From: Thermohalobaculum sp039805905 | GTDB taxonomy: Bacteria; Pseudomonadota; Alphaproteobacteria; Rhodobacterales; Rhodobacteraceae | Direction of reading: 5' to 3' | Assembly: GCA_039805905.1 (NCBI GenBank) | Contig: JBDIVM010000007.1 | Span: 186,001 to 250,000 of the forward strand | DNA length: 64,000 bases | Shown: positions 63,408 through 64,000 of the stretch, piece after piece | Position numbering within the stretch: position 1 is the stretch's first letter | Layout: each line of letters begins with the position of its first letter | Made by a program: the position numbers and the translations under genes | The notes under the pieces: generated by a model | Seen by the model: only the letters and a program-made list of their open reading frames with translations | Told to the model about the DNA's origin: nothing | Databases searched by the model: none

Positions 63408-63546
63408 CCCGAATGAACCCCGCGCCGTGTGCCTCTCGAATTCTTAGCATATTCCAGCCGGGCACCACATCTTTCGGATGTGGGGCGGAACGGCGCCGCG
63501 AGGCAGCACCCCGATGTGCCGGCGCGACCCGGTGGTTCTGTCCGAG

Positions 63547-64000
63547 CTAATCCTCGTTGGCCACACCGCGCGCGTGGCGGTCCTCGGCCGCCGCCAGCAC
63601 CGCACCCGCCGCGTGCTCGCGGATCAGGCGCATGGTGGCGGTCTCGATCCGCTCCTCGATCAGGGCCATGAAGCGGTCGATGCCGAGGCCCGGCGGGATC
63701 GGCTCCAGCGCCTCGATGGCGGCGGTCCGGTGCGGATGCTTCACCCACTCGCGCCGCGGCCAGATCACGCCCAGGCACGAGGCGACCGGCACCACCGGCA
63801 CGTCGCAGTTGGCGTAGATGTGGCCGATGCCCTTGCGGTAGCGCTCGCGGGCGCCGAGCGACATCAGCGTCGCCTCGGGGAAGATCACCAGCGGGCGACC
63901 CTCGGCGAAGGTGCGCTGGGCGCCCCGGATCACCTCGGCGGTCATGTTCTGGCGGGGGCCAGAGACGCTGACCAGGACGAGGCCGAGACGGTGCAGGATC
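63547..64000 (-). CDS. 1-acyl-sn-glycerol-3-phosphate acyltransferase (PlsC type), 5' end beyond window
   Basis: The C-terminal 150 residues of a lysophosphatidate acyltransferase; the HxxxxD motif lies outside. GRPLVIFPEATL is the glycerol-3-phosphate-binding FPEGT-like motif with Ala instead of Gly, followed by YRKGIGHIYANCDVPVVPVASCLGVIWPRREW, a typical PlsC stretch. It would add the second acyl chain of phosphatidate at the inner membrane. An ATG at 63945 is internal. In this group it can sit with other lipid genes, but its upstream neighbour is not visible. Confidence 0.85.
   Translation of the reverse strand, partial: ILHRLGLVLVSVSGPRQNMTAEVIRGAQRTFAEGRPLVIFPEATLMSLGARERYRKGIGHIYANCDVPVVPVASCLGVIWPRREWVKHPHRTAAIEALEPIPPGLGIDRFMALIEERIETATMRLIREHAAGAVLAAAEDRHARGVANED

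Overview
The window reads as the chromosome of a GC-rich alphaproteobacterium, most likely in or near the Rhodobacteraceae/Paracoccaceae. The evidence is gene content and order, not a marker phylogeny: an irr regulator divergent from fabA-fabB-fabI, a parvulin isomerase-argJ-mutT block divergent from secA, an FdVI-type [2Fe-2S] ferredoxin, rpsD, and a VC_2705-type symporter with its DUF4212 partner. Genes are dense on both strands and often overlap by ATGA, GTGA or TTGA. No tRNA, rRNA, CRISPR array, transposase or integrase was found.

Layout. 1-3.8 kb: polyamine (agmatine/putrescine) catabolism, with a cut-off class III aminotransferase, a GntR/FCD regulator, agmatinase and a gamma-glutamylputrescine-synthetase-like enzyme; two copies of a TTTGTGATCACA palindrome bracket the regulator. 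4-8.5 kb: membrane proteins, a GST, a LysE-type exporter, and a small AT-rich islet (5.06-5.64 kb) with a minimal nucleotidyltransferase and a tiny membrane protein. 8.6-13.2 kb: a stand-alone formate dehydrogenase alpha subunit, then an HNH nuclease convergent with an MT-A70 methyltransferase. 13.4-23.5 kb: ABC exporter, acyl-CoA synthetase, FAD monooxygenase, rpsD, MATE pump, ferredoxin, PuuD-like hydrolase, ferredoxin-NADP reductase. 23.5-31 kb: an organic-acid symporter neighbourhood with DUF4212, a large Na+/solute symporter, an exonuclease-CBS-nucleotidyltransferase fusion, three uncharacterised proteins and a two-receiver response regulator. 31.1-37.2 kb: mutT, argJ (with a long Lys/Ala-rich N-terminus), parvulin and secA.

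37.3-46.9 kb holds a purine/hydantoin-type locus (PuuE-like deacetylase, N-carbamoyl-D-amino acid hydrolase, class III aminotransferase) that appears split by a cell-surface island: a beta-helix protein, a very AT-rich ATP-grasp protein, an asparagine synthetase interrupted by one in-frame TGA, and a sulfotransferase. The island carries a diverged remnant of the C-terminus of the same carbamoylase, which suggests arrival by homologous recombination with related foreign DNA.

46.9-54 kb: unsaturated fatty acid synthesis genes and irr, kynureninase, a winged-helix AAA ATPase, and an unknown conserved-looking protein divergent from it. 54-64 kb: NTF2-like protein, Nudix hydrolase, Hsp33, threonine aldolase, UPF0260 protein coupled to an LplT-like MFS carrier, an unknown lipoprotein, a SAM/cyclase/AAA/TPR signalling protein, and a PlsC-type acyltransferase cut by the window edge.

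The most unusual items are the fused exonuclease-CBS-nucleotidyltransferase in the symporter cluster, the recombination scar with the TGA-interrupted asparagine synthetase, the nuclease/methyltransferase pair, and the argJ extension. Coordinates, motifs and repeats were read directly; all family names are from recognition of the translated sequence, with no database search.
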